A stretch of DNA of 64,000 nt from positions 1,178,001-1,242,000 of the forward strand of contig NZ_CP025803.1 of assembly GCF_003352065.1 (NCBI RefSeq), written 5' to 3'. The notes under the pieces are model-generated. The model did no database searches, was not told the origin of the DNA, and was given only the letters and a program-made list of their open reading frames with translations. Each line of letters opens with the position of its first letter. Positions within the stretch are counted from its first letter, which is position 1. The position numbers were made by a program, and so were the translations under genes. This DNA comes from Sulfitobacter sp. SK011 (GTDB taxonomy: Bacteria > Pseudomonadota > Alphaproteobacteria > Rhodobacterales > Rhodobacteraceae). Of the stretch, positions 53,709 through 62,022 are shown in pieces.

Positions 53709-54482
53709 TCAAATCAATTTACCGCGCACATGGGACAACAAGGTATCGGCCCCCCGCGCCAGCAGCCCTGCATCCGATCCGCAGGCCACAAAGCTGAACC
53801 CATCGTTCAGCAATTCAGCGGCAAAATCCGGATTGGACACCAGGGTGCCCACCGGCATGCCCCGTTCCATCAGCTTGCGCGCCGCAGGGCGGATCAGCGC
53901 CCAGATGTCGGCGTGCATCGGATTGCCCAGTATCCCCATGTCCGCGCCGATGTCGGCAGGACCAAAGAATATCCCATCCACGCCATCAACACTCGCAAAA
54001 TCCACCGCTTTTTCCACCGCCTGTATTGTTTCAAGCTGAATCAGGATCGCCGTCTGGTTTTCGACTTCGGTATAATAATCCGTCACCCGGCCAAATTTAT
54101 TGCCGCGCATGGTGCCTGCGACGCCGCGCACGCCGCGTGGTGGATAGCGGCACGCAGCAACAGCAGCACGGGCTTCCTCGACCGACTGAACCATCGGAAA
54201 CAACAGCCCCGGCACCCCCAGATCAAGCAGGCGCTTGACCTTGACCGCATCGTTCCAGTCGGGCCGCACGATCGCCGTTGTATCACTTGCCGCAAAGGCC
54301 TGAAGTTGGCCCAAAAGTGGCCCCAACTCATTGGGACTGTGTTCCATATCCAGCAGCGCCCAGTCATATCCGGCGGGCGCAACCGCTTCGGCGGCATATC
54401 CATGGCTGAGTGATATCCACAGCCCGACCTGTTGCTGGCCTTTCCTGATCGCCTCCAGAAACCGATTTGTTGCAAGCTTCAT
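53709..54482 (-). CDS. HpcH/HpaI family class II aldolase
   Basis: A 257-residue TIM-barrel metal-dependent aldolase that would split a 2-keto-3-deoxy acid into pyruvate (or a tartronate relative) and an aldehyde. Family motifs: WALLDMEHSPNELGPL, PMVQSVEEARAAVAA, and FFGPADIGADMG with the metal site. CRYPPRGVRG is also conserved. Substrate could be a 2-keto-3-deoxy-aldonate or 4-hydroxy-2-oxoheptanedioate. The start overlaps the FAD oxidoreductase stop by 4 bp. Confidence 0.9.
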   Translation of the reverse strand: MKLATNRFLEAIRKGQQQVGLWISLSHGYAAEAVAPAGYDWALLDMEHSPNELGPLLGQLQAFAASDTTAIVRPDWNDAVKVKRLLDLGVPGLLFPMVQSVEEARAAVAACRYPPRGVRGVAGTMRGNKFGRVTDYYTEVENQTAILIQLETIQAVEKAVDFASVDGVDGIFFGPADIGADMGILGNPMHADIWALIRPAARKLMERGMPVGTLVSNPDFAAELLNDGFSFVACGSDAGLLARGADTLLSHVRGKLI

Positions 54483-55681
54483 ATCACCGCCTTTTCCACA
54501 AGCATTTCGCCCCTTTCGATCCGTTCATAATTGAACGGGCTCAGATCAAGCGCGCGGTATTCACCATAGGTAATCAGCTCGGCCATGCCGCGCCCGATGG
54601 CCGGGGATTGTTGTAACCCGTGGCCGGAAAACCCGTTGAGACAGGCAAAGTTTTTGACCGACGTATGCATGCCCAAAATCGCATTCTGATCCAGAGTGTT
54701 ATAGGCGTAATGTCCGACCCATTCATTCATGACCTTGACCTGTTCAAAGGCAGGCACGCGGGTCGCAATGATCGGCCATACCTTTTCCTGCCATAGCGCA
54801 TGGTCAAATTCAAAGTCGTCATAGACCACATCCGGGTCAATGTCGGGTGGGCATCCGGCGAGGTAATATTTACCCTCTGATCGCATGTGCACTCCGGAGG
54901 GATCAATTGTCAGCGGCAAGACACCGTCGAGCGCATTGGCCGCATCAAAGAGGTAACTGTACCTTTTGCGCGCCACCACGGGCAGGGTGATGCCCGCCAT
55001 CTGCGCCGTAGCTGCAGCACGCGGGCCAGAGCAGTTTGCAACCACGCCACAGCTGATCACCATGCCAGATTTCAGCGTGACCGCGTCCACCGCGGATTTG
55101 GCCGCATTCAGGGTCATCCCGATGACCTCATCATGGATGTATTCAACGCCATTTCGACGCGCCATGCGTTTGAACCAGTCAAACATCGTCCCGCCATCAA
55201 AATAGCCTTCGTCTACTGTGTTGTGATTGGCGGCGATGATGTCATCAAGCTGATAAAACGGATAAGCGGCGGCAATTTCATCGCGGCTCATATGACGGGT
55301 ATGCGCACCAAGGGAGGATTGGATTTGCTGGGCGTCGCGCAATGTCGCGGCAAACGCGGGCGTGTCGGCCAGATATAAATAGCCAAAGCTTTGCAGCGCC
55401 AAGTGTGGCACATCCGGATCGCCGCCCATTTGGGTGCGGAAATCCTTGATAAAGGCTGCCCCGAATTGCGAGATCTGGATGTTGGTACGGTTGCTGAACT
55501 GCTGGCGGATGCACGAATTTGTGTGGCTGGTTGAGGCAAAGGTGTAACTTGGGTCACGTTCCACCACCAATATGGACCCGTCAAAACCCGCTGTGTTGGT
55601 CAGCCACCACGCCAGCGACGAGCCATAAATCGCCCCGCCGACAATCACGACATCATAAGATTTGGCTGATGGTCCGCTCAT
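54479..55681 (-). CDS. FAD-dependent oxidoreductase (DAO family)
   Basis: A 400-residue amine/amino-acid oxidase-like flavoprotein. The N-terminal dinucleotide fold is DVVIVGGAIYGSSLAWWL, and VVERDPSYTFASTSHTN follows. The C-terminal GFSGHGLQQSPAIGRGMAEL is the conserved FAD-contacting segment. It resembles the sarcosine/dimethylglycine oxidase and FOXRED1 groups (RKRYSYLFDA). The gene overlaps both neighbours by 4 bp (ATGA), indicating a tightly coupled operon. Confidence 0.9.
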   Translation of the reverse strand: MSGPSAKSYDVVIVGGAIYGSSLAWWLTNTAGFDGSILVVERDPSYTFASTSHTNSCIRQQFSNRTNIQISQFGAAFIKDFRTQMGGDPDVPHLALQSFGYLYLADTPAFAATLRDAQQIQSSLGAHTRHMSRDEIAAAYPFYQLDDIIAANHNTVDEGYFDGGTMFDWFKRMARRNGVEYIHDEVIGMTLNAAKSAVDAVTLKSGMVISCGVVANCSGPRAAATAQMAGITLPVVARKRYSYLFDAANALDGVLPLTIDPSGVHMRSEGKYYLAGCPPDIDPDVVYDDFEFDHALWQEKVWPIIATRVPAFEQVKVMNEWVGHYAYNTLDQNAILGMHTSVKNFACLNGFSGHGLQQSPAIGRGMAELITYGEYRALDLSPFNYERIERGEMLVEKAVI

Positions 55682-56355
55682 TTTGATCTCTTTTTAACAA
55701 TCGGCCCATTGGCGCGTTCGGGCATTGGACTGTCAACCGAAACTGAAACGGCAAAGGGCGTGGTGATCGCGCGTTCAACCATCTGCAACCGGTCCTGACC
55801 GTAAAACATATCACCCCTGACAAAATAGGTCGGTGATCCGAACACACCTCGCCCAATGGCTTCATCCGTGTTGGCGCGATGCTGGGTCTGAACGGGTTCC
55901 GAGATCGCCGAATCCAGAAGTGCCGTTCCATCCAGTCCTGATCCATCGGCCAATGCCCGCAGCGTTTCCTCATCAGCAATATCAGCGTCATCGCGCCAAT
56001 GGGCCTGTAGAATGGCCTGGCTCAGAACATCCGCATCCGTACCGCTGGCGATGATCATCCCATTGGCCAATGCCAGCGGGTTGTCATGATAGGTGGGCCG
56101 GTGCCGGATCATCGGAAGATCGCGCCACTCGGCCCACCGCACCAACTCGCGGCCAAAGAAATAGTTGATGTGGCTAGGGGTGCGGTCGCGAAATGTCTTG
56201 CCACCCGCCGCCGCCATGACAGGCGCAAAATCAAACGGGCGATGTTGAACGATCCAGCCGGTTTGATTGGCAATCCGCGCCAATTCCCAGGCACCCAGAT
56301 AGGCATAAGCCGAATGGGCGGCATAGAAATATTCGATAATGCCGTCCTTAGCCAT
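55678..56355 (-). CDS. DsbA-family 2-hydroxychromene-2-carboxylate isomerase-like protein
   Basis: A 225-residue GST-kappa/DsbA-fold protein. EYFYAAHSAYAYLGAWEL at the N-terminus carries the serine that replaces the DsbA cysteine, and GVFGSPTYFVRGDMFYGQDRL at the C-terminus is the cis-proline region. Characterised members isomerise 2-hydroxychromene-2-carboxylate with glutathione in naphthalene breakdown. Here the operon points instead to an unknown glutathione-dependent isomerisation. The start at 56355 overlaps the end of the phosphotransferase gene by 8 bp. Confidence 0.88.
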   Translation of the reverse strand: MAKDGIIEYFYAAHSAYAYLGAWELARIANQTGWIVQHRPFDFAPVMAAAGGKTFRDRTPSHINYFFGRELVRWAEWRDLPMIRHRPTYHDNPLALANGMIIASGTDADVLSQAILQAHWRDDADIADEETLRALADGSGLDGTALLDSAISEPVQTQHRANTDEAIGRGVFGSPTYFVRGDMFYGQDRLQMVERAITTPFAVSVSVDSPMPERANGPIVKKRSK

Positions 56356-57364
56356 GGGCCAGTTTCCTCGCGTCATGCGCCATCAGCGCAATCACCTGCC
56401 GCATCATATCGCTGTTCTTGGGGTTTGATGCGTTGCCATCGAGCCCTCGTTTCAAGACCCCCTGAAGGATCGCGAGCAGACGAAAATATGAAAACACGAC
56501 GTAGAATTTCCAATTCTGAGGTCGCGCAATTCCGCGCCGTTCGCAATATTGATCGACATAAGCGTCCTCAGATGGCAATCCGATCTCGGCCCGGTCCACC
56601 CCCGCCAGTCCGCGAAAATGCCCGGCATGGGGCAATCGCCAATGCATACATTGATAGGCCAGATCAGCCAGCGGATGCCCCAGCGTTGACAACTCCCAAT
56701 CCAACAGGGCCGCGACGTTCTCGGCATCTGGCGCAAAGATCATATTATCGATGCGATAATCCCCATGCACGATGGCGCTGGCCCCATCGTCGGCCACCAT
56801 ATTGGCGGCCAACCAGTCCATCACCCAATCTGCATCTGGCAATTTATCTGTTTCGGCATCGCGGTATTGCCCGGACCATCGGCCCACCTGACGTTCAAAG
56901 TAATTGCCGGGTTTGCCAAAATCGCCAAGACCCACCTGAACCGGATCGACCGAATGCAGGGCCGCCAGCGTCGCATTCATCGCATCATAGATCCGCGCCC
57001 GCGCAGGTCTGTCCAGTTCCAGCAGGGCGGGATCCCAGAAAATACGCCCCTGCACCATGTCCATGACAAAGAACTGCGTGCCCATCGGGCTGTCATCACC
57101 GGAAAGATGCAGCACCTCTGGCACCGCAACATCTGTATCCGCCAATGCCTGCATGACGCGGTATTCCCGGTCCACCGCATGGGCCGATTTCAACAATTTG
57201 CCGGGCGGCTTGGCCCGCAGCACAAATTGGCGCGTCCCGGACGTGATCTTGTAGGTTGGGTTCGATTGGCCATCCGAAAACTTGTCAATGGCATCCAGCG
57301 CACCAAACCCCGGCACATGCGCCGCCAGATAGCGCTCCAACGTACCGTGGTCGTAGTTATGCAC
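56348..57364 (-). CDS. Phosphotransferase family protein (APH fold, ACAD10/ACAD11 kinase-domain type)
   Basis: A 338-residue aminoglycoside-phosphotransferase-fold kinase. Motifs: FSDGQSNPTYKIT (phosphate loop), FVLRAKPPGKLL (lysine), the catalytic loop IVHGDYRIDNMIF, and LLDWELSTLGHPLADLAY (metal-binding aspartate). This is the family fused to acyl-CoA dehydrogenase in ACAD10/ACAD11, which phosphorylates hydroxyacyl-CoA. It is divergent from an ACAD11-type dehydrogenase 101 bp away. First gene of the leftward operon. Confidence 0.9.
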   Translation of the reverse strand: MHNYDHGTLERYLAAHVPGFGALDAIDKFSDGQSNPTYKITSGTRQFVLRAKPPGKLLKSAHAVDREYRVMQALADTDVAVPEVLHLSGDDSPMGTQFFVMDMVQGRIFWDPALLELDRPARARIYDAMNATLAALHSVDPVQVGLGDFGKPGNYFERQVGRWSGQYRDAETDKLPDADWVMDWLAANMVADDGASAIVHGDYRIDNMIFAPDAENVAALLDWELSTLGHPLADLAYQCMHWRLPHAGHFRGLAGVDRAEIGLPSEDAYVDQYCERRGIARPQNWKFYVVFSYFRLLAILQGVLKRGLDGNASNPKNSDMMRQVIALMAHDARKLAHG

Positions 57365-57465
57365 CTGACGTTCCCCTCAATGCCCATGGACAAGCTGCTG
57401 CAATCTAAGCAAGTCTGCGCAGGAGGGGAAAGCCCCGTATTGCGCCAACCCAGAGGAAGACAGAG

Positions 57466-58695
57466 ATGAATTTCGAAATGCGTCCCGAAAATCGCGAACT
57501 GCTTGACCGGGTCACAGCGATGATACGCGACGAGGTGATACCGCTTGAAGAGGCGTACCACGCCGAAATCAACAAGGGTGACCGTTGGACCTATACCGAC
57601 AGGCAGGCGGATATCCTTGAAGGGCTAAAGGCCAAAGCCAAAGCCGCCGGGTTGTGGAATTTCTGGCTTACCGACAGCGAAAAAGGGTTTGGGCTCAGCA
57701 CTGTGGAATATGCGCTCTTTGCTGAGGAAATGGGCAAGACGCCGCTTGGGGCCGAGGTATTCAATTGCTCCGCGCCCGACACCGGCAACATGGAGGTATT
57801 TGAGCGCTACGGGACCGAAGCCATGAAAGAAAAATGGCTGTCTCAACTGCTCGACGGCCGCATCCGCTCTGCCTATCTGATGACAGAACCCGATGTGGCA
57901 AGCTCTGATGCGACGAACATCCGCATGTCCTGCGTGCGTGATGGCGACGACTATGTCTTGAACGGCGAAAAATGGTGGGCCTCCGGCGCGGGTGATCCGC
58001 GCTGCAAGGTCTATATCGTCATGGTCAAAACGGGCGCTGACGACCTGCCCAAACACAACCGTCAGTCAATGATTGTGGTCGATGCAGCGACCCCCGGCAT
58101 CGAAATCCTGCGCCCGATGCAGGTCTATGGCCATGACGACGCGCCCCACGGGCATATGCACATCCGCTTTAGCAATGTGCGCGTGCCTGCCGAAAACCTG
58201 CTGCTGGGCGAAGGACGCGGGTTTGAAATCGCGCAAGGCCGCCTTGGCCCCGGTCGTATCCATCATTGCATGCGTGCCATCGGTCAGGCCGAAGCAGCGC
58301 TGGAATTGATGTGCCGCCGCTCATTGGACCGCGAGGCCTTTGGCAAACCATTGGCAAGTCTGGGGGCGAATTATGACATCATTGCAGAATGCCGGATGGA
58401 GATCGAAATGGCCCGGCTTTTGTGTCTCAAGGCCGCGTGGTTCATGGATCAGGGCGACAAACGCGCCGCGGCCCCCTGGATCAGCCAGATCAAGGTGATT
58501 GCCCCGCGTATGGCGCTAAAGGTGATCGACGAGGCAGTGCAAATGCACGGGGCGCAAGGGATATCTCAGGACACGCCGCTGGCACATGCCTGGACCCATG
58601 TGCGCACGCTGCGTCTGGCCGACGGCCCGGACGCTGTGCACCGCCGTCAGGTCGCGCGGGCGGAACTGAAACGATATACCCAACAAAAGGTCTGA
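57466..58695 (+). CDS. Acyl-CoA dehydrogenase, ACAD11-like
   Basis: FAD-dependent acyl-CoA dehydrogenase of 409 residues. YLMTEPDVASSDATNIRMS (FAD/substrate contact), GEKWWASGAGDPRCKVYIVM and GYGHDDAPHG-like VYGHDDAPHGHMHIRF match the ACAD10/ACAD11 group, as does LLGEGRGFEIAQGRLGPGRIHH. The C-terminal helices contain QMHGAQGISQDTPLA. Paired with the divergent kinase, it probably handles 4-hydroxyacyl-CoA breakdown. GAGGAAGACAG precedes the ATG. The last 20 bp, including the stop, are duplicated just downstream. Confidence 0.95.
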   Translation: MNFEMRPENRELLDRVTAMIRDEVIPLEEAYHAEINKGDRWTYTDRQADILEGLKAKAKAAGLWNFWLTDSEKGFGLSTVEYALFAEEMGKTPLGAEVFNCSAPDTGNMEVFERYGTEAMKEKWLSQLLDGRIRSAYLMTEPDVASSDATNIRMSCVRDGDDYVLNGEKWWASGAGDPRCKVYIVMVKTGADDLPKHNRQSMIVVDAATPGIEILRPMQVYGHDDAPHGHMHIRFSNVRVPAENLLLGEGRGFEIAQGRLGPGRIHHCMRAIGQAEAALELMCRRSLDREAFGKPLASLGANYDIIAECRMEIEMARLLCLKAAWFMDQGDKRAAAPWISQIKVIAPRMALKVIDEAVQMHGAQGISQDTPLAHAWTHVRTLRLADGPDAVHRRQVARAELKRYTQQKV

Positions 58696-58715
58696 ATACC
58701 CAACAATAGGTCTGA
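58676..58715. repeat. 20-bp tandem duplication over the acyl-CoA dehydrogenase stop codon
   Basis: Bases 58676-58695 and 58696-58715 are the same 20-bp unit (ATACCCAACAAAAGGTCTGA), with one A-to-T change in the second copy. The first copy encodes the last residues and stop of the dehydrogenase. The second is non-coding. It looks like replication slippage. Confidence 0.85.
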
Positions 58716-58802
58716 CACGGCTGAACCGATGGTCTTTTTGGCCCGGCGGTGCGTCGTTTTTAGCAATTGAGAATTTGCCTGTTTCACCGCATGCTCGCCG
58801 CC

Positions 58803-59786
58803 ATGAAAAGCCCTTTGATAGACAACCTGCAATACGCCAACTTCTCTCCGAAAATATTTGCCCAGATGCGGGCAGGCGGGGTCGATGCGGTGCATGTCAC
58901 CATCGCCTATCACGAGAGTTTTCGGGAAATGGTGCTGAATCTGGAACGCTGGAACCGCTGGTTCGAGGATCACCCTGATCTGATCTTCAAAGGCACAACA
59001 GCAGCGGATGTGACCCAGGCCCAGCAAACCAATCGCACGGCCATCTTCTTTGGATTTCAGAACCCTAGTCCAATTGAGGACGACATTGGTTTGGTCGAAA
59101 TTTGCCATCAGCTTGGCATCCGGTTCATGCAACTGACCTACAACAATCAATCGTTGCTCGCGACGGGTTGCTATGAGGATGACGATACTGGCCTCACCCG
59201 CATGGGCCGCGCGGTTGTGACGGAAATGAACCGGGTTGGGATGGTGGTGGATATGTCTCATTCTGCCGATCGATCGACCTTGGAAGCCATTGATCATTCG
59301 ACGCGTCCCATTGCCATCACCCATGCCAATCCACATTGGTGGCACGCTGCATTGCGCAATAAATCCGACGCGGTGCTAAAGGCGTTGACCGGGGCCGGGG
59401 GCATGTTGGGGTTCTCGGTCTATCCACATCATCTGGCAGGTGGATCTGATTGTACCTTGGATGGATTCTGCCAGATGATCGCAGAGGCGGCCACACGTTA
59501 TGGTGCTGAAAACCTCGGCATCGGGACGGACCTTTGTCAGGACCAGCCAGATGAGATTGTCACGTGGATGCGTGTCGGGCGCTGGACCAAGGGCATTGAC
59601 TATGGTGAAGGGTCGGCCAGCAATGCAGGCTTTCCACCGATGCCCACGTGGTTCAATGACAACCGCGACTTTGGAAATATCCGGGGCGGCCTGACCGATG
59701 TTGGCATGTCGCCTGCCGAAATTGACGGGATTATGGGCGGCAACTGGCATCGGTTTTATGACCATAGCTTCAAAGCAAAATCATGA
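58803..59786 (+). CDS. Membrane dipeptidase (M19) family protein, atypical metal site
   Basis: A 327-residue TIM-barrel amidohydrolase of the renal dipeptidase family. Recognisable parts: LGIRFMQLTYNNQS, VVDMSHSADRSTLEAI (zinc histidine), PIAITHANPHWWH (second histidine) and GIGTDLCQD. The usual N-terminal HxD is not seen (IDNLQYA instead), and the bridging glutamate of the SxEGG motif appears replaced in FFGFQNPSPIEDD. It may use a different metal arrangement or substrate. No signal peptide is apparent. The start is 58803 or 58791; neither has a clear ribosome site. Confidence 0.85.
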   Translation: MKSPLIDNLQYANFSPKIFAQMRAGGVDAVHVTIAYHESFREMVLNLERWNRWFEDHPDLIFKGTTAADVTQAQQTNRTAIFFGFQNPSPIEDDIGLVEICHQLGIRFMQLTYNNQSLLATGCYEDDDTGLTRMGRAVVTEMNRVGMVVDMSHSADRSTLEAIDHSTRPIAITHANPHWWHAALRNKSDAVLKALTGAGGMLGFSVYPHHLAGGSDCTLDGFCQMIAEAATRYGAENLGIGTDLCQDQPDEIVTWMRVGRWTKGIDYGEGSASNAGFPPMPTWFNDNRDFGNIRGGLTDVGMSPAEIDGIMGGNWHRFYDHSFKAKS

Positions 59787-59840
59787 CGCCCTATGTCGCC
59801 AGATGGCTCTGTGTCGAAGAGTGTTTACGAGAGGTGACCG

Positions 59841-61493
59841 ATGCTTGATAAACCACCGCCGCCGCAGAAACCCCTGCGTGATCCGGACGACGTGATGCGA
59901 TTGGCCCGCATGGGGTCAATGTTTCCGACCCGGTTGTCGTTCTTGCGCAGCCTGATGCGTCGGCTGGCAGCGGAAAAAGTCAAAATTTCCCGCCCCGTTT
60001 GGAACATGGAGGCCGAAGGGTTTGGTCACGCGGTCTATTGCCTGCGTCTTGGCGGGTATGATTATTCGCTGGTTGCGGTGTCAACCGATCTGCCGCCCGA
60101 GATGCGCACCGACAGGGTGATCGCAACAGCCTGGGACACCGCCTATGTGCTTTATGATGGCATCCCGGACACGTCCGAAATTGCCCGGATCGTCGCCGCT
60201 GCGCCCAAACAGGAAGCTGCCCGATTCACCGAGCGCGATCTGGTTCTAAGCCGCGCCAACAAATCAGTGCGTCTGTTTGCCCATGTCACCCAATCATTGC
60301 GTGCGGGCCGTCAACCCGACCCCGATATGATCCGCAATGTGGGATACCTGATGCGCACCACAGCGGTCTATGGAAACGGCAAATTCGGTATCGCAGATCG
60401 CGATGTCATTGAAACGCGCCCCGGGCTTGAAGGTCCGTTTGCCGCCGAAATGCTGACCGTCTGGCTGATCCGGCATTTTACCCATGAATTGGCAGAACAC
60501 GTCGGGCGCGGCACCCTGGATACCACTCTCAAGCGGCACCTTGGGATCGGCAATTCAACTGGCCTTGGTATGGCACCTTTTCTGGTCAACCACCCGGTTT
60601 TGCTGAACAATTGGATGCTTGTCCGCGAAACCGCTCTGGCACGGGTCCGCGCGATTGAGGCACTGGATGACGCGCAAGTGGCCTGCCTGTCCAACCTGGC
60701 GGAACGCGCGGCACGGCACTTGCAAGAATGGAACGTGCCGGACCCAACCCATCAGGCACGGATCGTCACATTGCGCGCGGGTTGGGAGATTGCAAAAGGT
60801 CTTCTGACGCCGGATGCGCTGCGTGGTCACGAACCTCTTGATGGTGTGATGAATGCCGTTGCGCGCCAAAGCTGTGACGTGCAGGAATTGATGGCCGCGC
60901 TGATCACCGAACCGTTTCGCGATCTGGTGGATGGACTGGCCGAGTGCATGGGCGACCCTTTTGGCGGGTTCTATGCGCCCATCGGTAACACTGCAGCTTT
61001 ACGAAAAGAGATTGAAGACCATTTTGCATGGGCGCTGACCCCAGACTACAATGACCCCGCAGGCTGCGGTCAGTTCTGGTATGTCTCAGAAGCAAAGCAG
61101 GAGCCGCGTCTTGGGCTGCGATTTGACGAACCCGGTGCCGACCTGGAAAGCCCGCTCGACATTGGTCGGCGCATCAAGGCGCTCCATACAGCGCTTGAGG
61201 GGGTCAATATCGCGCTCTCTGATTTTTTGGCAGATCATCCTGACCATGGGTTGGCCATTTCACGGGTGCAGCTTGGTGCGCGATATCCCTACGCTGAAAT
61301 CCGCGACAATCTGATTGCAACATCCTGCCTGCCCATTGACATGCTGCGGTGCAAGCTATCGTTCTTTGGTGCGTCGAAGTTTGATCCCAAGTCAGACCGC
61401 TGGACCCGCATCACCCTTTGCCAGGGCGCGCCCCTGGCGGATGATCTGTGCACCAATCCGGATGACTGGTGGCTGCCGGTCTTTGCCGCATGA
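59841..61493 (+). CDS. Conserved 550-residue protein of unknown function
   Basis: I do not recognise this protein. It has no signal peptide or membrane helices. Features visible: a basic N-terminal region (PTRLSFLRSLMRRLAAEKVKI), mixed alpha/beta composition, and a C-terminus with FFGASKFDPKSDRWTRITLCQGAPL and tryptophan pairs (DDWWLPVF). Several short acidic or histidine motifs (RHFTHELAEHVG) could bind metal, but none is diagnostic. GAGAGGTGACCG precedes the ATG. Its TGA overlaps the ATG of the DUF3726-like gene, so the two proteins are made together. Confidence 0.75.
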   Translation: MLDKPPPPQKPLRDPDDVMRLARMGSMFPTRLSFLRSLMRRLAAEKVKISRPVWNMEAEGFGHAVYCLRLGGYDYSLVAVSTDLPPEMRTDRVIATAWDTAYVLYDGIPDTSEIARIVAAAPKQEAARFTERDLVLSRANKSVRLFAHVTQSLRAGRQPDPDMIRNVGYLMRTTAVYGNGKFGIADRDVIETRPGLEGPFAAEMLTVWLIRHFTHELAEHVGRGTLDTTLKRHLGIGNSTGLGMAPFLVNHPVLLNNWMLVRETALARVRAIEALDDAQVACLSNLAERAARHLQEWNVPDPTHQARIVTLRAGWEIAKGLLTPDALRGHEPLDGVMNAVARQSCDVQELMAALITEPFRDLVDGLAECMGDPFGGFYAPIGNTAALRKEIEDHFAWALTPDYNDPAGCGQFWYVSEAKQEPRLGLRFDEPGADLESPLDIGRRIKALHTALEGVNIALSDFLADHPDHGLAISRVQLGARYPYAEIRDNLIATSCLPIDMLRCKLSFFGASKFDPKSDRWTRITLCQGAPLADDLCTNPDDWWLPVFAA

Positions 61494-61987
61494 CCCGGTC
61501 TGCCAATGAGGTGATGGTGCTGGCGGGCAAAGCTGCCCGTGGTGCCGGCGCACCGCCCGCACAGGCCAGCGAATTTGGCCGTGCCGTGGTGCACCATATC
61601 TGTGCCGGGCGTGATGTGCGCCATGTGTCAGGAGCGCTTGATGCTCTCCCAAACGGGCCGATCATGGATTTTCCAGTCGCATTCACGCGCGTGTTGGAAA
61701 CAGGCGGCCCGTCCCCGCGCGGTCAGGTGGAAGCAAGCGCGTGGTTGCCACTTGCCCAAAGTTATGCCGACGCGCTGCCTTTCGCGGCCCGCGTAACAGT
61801 GATTGGTGAGGTCCTGGATATCATCGTTGACGTGCAGCAACCGGCCGCCAAAGCCTCCCTTGGGCGGCTCACATTGCCAGATACATTGTTTGATAAAATG
61901 AACGCCCTTGCCGCACGCATTCTGGTCCCTGAAAGCGACGCCTCGCGGCGCGATGGTGCCGGTGCGGGTCTGACGGACAACGACTGA
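61490..61987 (+). CDS. DUF3726-like protein
   Basis: A 165-residue protein starting inside the stop of the previous gene (ATGA). Its opening SANEVMVLAGKAARGAGAPPAQASEFGRAV resembles the DUF3726 pattern (S-NE-x-LA-KAARGAG...A-E-GRA), which has no known function. The rest is alanine- and proline-rich with no clear motif. Together with the 550-residue protein it forms a two-gene unit between the dipeptidase homologue and hrpB. Confidence 0.65.
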   Translation: MTRSANEVMVLAGKAARGAGAPPAQASEFGRAVVHHICAGRDVRHVSGALDALPNGPIMDFPVAFTRVLETGGPSPRGQVEASAWLPLAQSYADALPFAARVTVIGEVLDIIVDVQQPAAKASLGRLTLPDTLFDKMNALAARILVPESDASRRDGAGAGLTDND

Positions 61988-62022
61988 ACTTCACCCTTTT
62001 TATAAATACCGCGGCACTGCCC

